Below are positions 54,501 to 55,652 of a stretch of DNA of 55,652 nucleotides, one piece after another. How positions within the stretch are numbered: position 1 is the stretch's first letter; each line of letters begins with the position of its first letter. The position numbers and the translations under genes are program-made. The stretch spans positions 1 through 55,652 of IMG/VR virus record IMGVR_UViG_3300033571_005598. The stretch is one strand, 5' to 3'. The notes beneath the pieces were generated by a model. That model searched no databases. It was not told the origin of the DNA and saw only the letters and a list, made by a program, of their open reading frames with translations. The DNA is from a virus.

Positions 54501-54777
54501 CTCACTGTTTCAAGACAGGGGTGGAGTTTACGATGATGTCGCTAAAAAATATAGTGTTTATTCTCGTCATGGGATGCATGAGTTAATTGCTGAAATAGGA
54601 AAACTCATAACCTCAACCCCAGAAGAGAGGGGTTTGTCTGCAAGCGACACAAACTACGCCATTGATAGTGAAACCGTAGATTTCCTCATGGACATGTTTC
54701 CTTCAATATCAAGAGGATTATGGGTAAGTATAATAAAGACGTCTTATCCAGGGATTCAAATAAAGGTATTGAGGTAA
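51568..54777 (+). CDS. Large polyvalent protein: Zeta-toxin-like kinase plus HExxH metallopeptidase
   Basis: About 1069 residues from GTG 51568 (TTG 51526 also possible). Two Cys modules, C20-C34 and C157-C175, share A-x-x-(I/L)GC-x-G and a W-(L/M)-P-C end. A DGDEDG loop is at 248-253. Residues about 385-560 hold a P-loop kinase of Zeta-toxin type: IGGNTGSGKTT (Lys409), ALIDPDFIKKGL (about 430-440) and RVHRESQAA. At 876-880 HEWFH with HELIAE at 1004-1009 is a gluzincin pattern. Zeta toxins phosphorylate UDP-sugars of cell-wall synthesis; whether this one does is not known. No Epsilon-like antitoxin is seen. Confidence 0.7.
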   Translation: MESELRSQIAAVRRAADIGCFGAHQISNGEWLPCSSTKQFLTITNGFDVKSRISLDDMENWSSIRKSKGKKRKKRWEKLRERRILGIESLEGGGLVSPRNSTNMINGGTNPPITHGASSPSGMSTKSIQPAFMPRDNDPDVFVDIESARKRAQQLGCIGVSRRMSKGGKVIWMPCTNITDYNNLTGMTSLGRTNLQKRNEKIIRTVIKENLKKKKTTIQEDIYGKALGPRIRGIARAAVSRFDANAFDGDEDGLIQDGTTFERPSIPTPSIPKPADREATPKTVDREVSASEVSAVRKFMSAMTSSQMDSFRGEPIEAYDGVPGSRRGMASSGPGFIIGRGPKPVSGRKTPKPLSIAELRNPEASPTNPFRNLGGRLMGKLIRGMVKPEHRNKQDRTTFLIGGNTGSGKTTVLDGHLIPKGLVPSHEEAALIDPDFIKKGLVGYNDGDGAGRVHRESQAATDKTIRDAASDQMDMVITGSGASRQIQHMREASERGEKVVGHWVHVPQQEASRRIKKRMDETNRYIPDNTAHMAQSIPKVISTGFEEDLLDEFYLWDNDVPEGKEPKLIAKKVRGKKFEIYDAKKFEEFAGSKKWADTWVATSEGKDSDNDSASVQMSKNRSGNPANRGGSGRVTPPKNPRTPIPSTGQGSPLDLTPYSPPSRENSVKKTLIGKIQKIIPRVQFEGVLRIASRIPKGMPLYEETDDNQIKINLKSLQINLDTPQDILKAVDTYAPLKADNESMEDFAARIIQTIPAMRWAVGSSGPGGAKRLADILTQSGFSNNSQEKVREILKKNLENPSFAELVKIHGMPLIVNGDTLFTTNEKLAAGGTDAFHTAGYGFILMSDSLLREGKSYSLGWTEETPLYNYVGETMRHEWFHYLDGIMNAMDPVARNNRIQKYMKSVNDFLSDPQARFEKALGTPEEMIKEAESIAVRSIAFAQGKSKRDAIRYLRNRKDKDYLALMDLAIGKMIDDAVDSLFQDRGGVYDDVAKKYSVYSRHGMHELIAEIGKLITSTPEERGLSASDTNYAIDSETVDFLMDMFPSISRGLWVSIIKTSYPGIQIKVLR

Positions 54778-54780
54778 CAG

Positions 54781-54987
54781 ATGACAACCTACGGACGTAA
54801 CGCCAGATTTACGGGAATTAAATCAAAAATAGACGAGTTAGACATGTTGATAAACTCGTTTGAGTTTTCCAAGGAGACCGACCTGTTGGCTCAACTTAAA
54901 AAGTTGCGTGAACAATTACTAGAAACACTTGACAATTTGGAAAAAACTTTAGGAGATAGCCAAAAATCTCCTGAAGGCGAGAAGTAG
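54781..54987 (+). CDS. Small coiled-coil protein
   Basis: A 68-residue helical protein. Residues about 15-55 (GIKSKIDELDMLINSFEFS, then LLAQLKKLREQLLETLDNL) form a coiled coil. The TTGAGGTAACAG sequence provides a GAGG ribosome-binding site before ATG 54781, overlapping the upstream stop region. It precedes the capsid gene and could be a small scaffold or capsid-associated protein. No family is recognised. Confidence 0.55.
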   Translation: MTTYGRNARFTGIKSKIDELDMLINSFEFSKETDLLAQLKKLREQLLETLDNLEKTLGDSQKSPEGEK

Positions 54988-55133
54988 TTACCAAATAATT
55001 ATTGACTCAAAACCCAATACCTTCACTACGGCCACTAAAATAGCGTTATTATTTTTCAATAGGGCTTGGTGCTTACCTGGGCCGTCCAATTAGTAAACAA
55101 AAACCAATTATCCCAAACCAGGAGAAAAATAAA
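54988..55133 (+). promoter_or_regulatory. Leader region of the capsid gene
   Basis: A 146-base gap before the capsid gene, the longest on the plus strand. It holds TTGACT at 55002-55007 and TAAAAT at 55036-55041, but these are too far apart for one promoter. AT-rich stretches are common. AGGAGA lies about 8 bases before the ATG. A strong capsid promoter is expected here and not proved. Confidence 0.3.
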
Positions 55134-55652
55134 ATGTCAGACCAAGCAAGACTTACAGAATTGCAATCCGCCCTTCGCGCCAAGATGGCCGATAACAAGG
55201 CAATTGCAGACTCATTCCGCATTGAAGAAGGAACCGTTGTTGTCAACGCTCAGCAAAAGAGCGCATTTGATAAGAACATGACCGACATCAAGGAAATCAA
55301 GGGACTCATTGAGGGCCTTGAGGCAATGAACACCGTTGACCAATGGGGCTCACAGGCTCCAGCAGAATCAGTTGCTGCTGCTGCAGCCGCTGGCTACTCT
55401 CTCAAGAGCGTCTACGGCTCACAGAGCATCGGTGACCTCTTCCTCGCTTCACCAGAGTTCAAGACCCTTTTGGGTGGCAAGAATGGCGCAAACATGCCTT
55501 CCCCATTCCAACTCGGAGCATCACTCACCACTCATGGCGCATTCAGCGTTAAGGACGTTTACTCGGCACTTCCATCAGGCACATTGGGCCGTGGTGCAGA
55601 TGCTCAGTTCGGTTCAATCCAGCGTGACCCAATGGTCATGTCGCCACAGCGT
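55134..55652 (+). CDS. Major capsid protein, HK97-type (3' end cut by window edge)
   Basis: A frame starting at ATG 55134, open for 173 codons to the window edge. The N-terminal 65 residues are helical (LTELQSALRAKMADNKAIAD, then FDKNMTDIKEIKGLIEGLEAM), as in the scaffolding delta domain of HK97-type capsids. Then come an Ala-rich linker and SIGDLFLASPEFKTLL, the characteristic start of the HK97 capsid fold in many phages. AGGAGA precedes the start. Its sharper codon use (frequent CTC, GCC, ACC, GTC) against its neighbours fits high expression. Confidence 0.8.
   Translation, partial: MSDQARLTELQSALRAKMADNKAIADSFRIEEGTVVVNAQQKSAFDKNMTDIKEIKGLIEGLEAMNTVDQWGSQAPAESVAAAAAAGYSLKSVYGSQSIGDLFLASPEFKTLLGGKNGANMPSPFQLGASLTTHGAFSVKDVYSALPSGTLGRGADAQFGSIQRDPMVMSPQR

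Noticed and set aside
54988-55133. TTGACT and TAAAAT before the capsid gene as one sigma70-type promoter
   Set aside because: They are 28 bases apart, too far for a single promoter, and no better pair was found.
1-55652. tRNA genes, insertion sequences, integrase and attachment sites
   Set aside because: No transposase, recombinase or cloverleaf candidate was seen by reading; a dedicated tRNA search was not possible here.

Overview
The window is part of the genome of a contractile-tailed double-stranded DNA phage (Caudoviricetes, myovirus morphology). A tail sheath, a tube, a long tape measure, gp25-like and J-like baseplate proteins and an OB-fold spike are all present. So are an HK97-type portal, a prohead protease and the start of an HK97-type capsid protein. 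Shine-Dalgarno sites of the AGGAG type and short ATGA or TAATG overlaps are common. The style of the tail assembly chaperone, of the scaffold-like protein and of the 198-residue protein at 45.4 kb recalls actinobacterial phages; an actinobacterial host is an inference. I see no integrase, repressor, tRNA gene, CRISPR array or small terminase here, so lifestyle cannot be judged. No gene-free stretch exceeds 300 bases.

Layout. Everything from 1 to 28475 lies on the minus strand; everything from about 28500 to the right edge lies on the plus strand. Minus strand, in order of transcription: large terminase (27132-28475); a recombination and DNA-handling block (Rad52-like annealing protein, Cas4/RecB-type nuclease, HNH, RuvC-like resolvase, a possibly UvsY-like protein; 23345-27086); a ParB-like / PAPS-reductase-like / ParB-like cluster (20720-23348); an Arg-rich small protein and the neck genes (18128-20675); sheath, tube, frameshifted tail assembly chaperone and tape measure (10688-18113); baseplate, spike, gp25, J and I-like proteins (2348-10688); fibre-associated proteins, a fibre, a holin-like protein and the start of a second fibre (1-2293).

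Plus strand: a small membrane protein, the portal, then about 24 kb (30895-54987) lying between portal and major capsid protein. This block holds a 2290-residue protein that begins with the prohead protease, an acidic scaffold-like protein, and four more large multidomain proteins (about 670 to 1890 residues) with three small proteins between them. The capsid gene begins at 55134 and runs off the window.

The most unusual feature is this 24-kb block. Its proteins share short recurring modules: DGDGDG acidic loops, Cys-bracketed segments, and a Gly-[Phe/Leu/Met]-x-Ser-[Ser/Arg]-[Thr/Ser] linker that also occurs in the tape measure. Enzyme-like domains sit between them: a HipA/PI-kinase-like fold, two HExxH metallopeptidases, a Zeta-toxin-like P-loop kinase and an ADP-ribosyltransferase-like domain. 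This fits the phage polyvalent-protein theme, in which multidomain effectors are packaged and delivered with the DNA. A testable idea is that the protease fused to the first member cuts these proteins at the recurring linker inside the prohead. A second point of interest is the ParB / PAPS-reductase / ParB cluster, which is more likely a DNA-directed or nucleotide-modifying system than sulfur metabolism.
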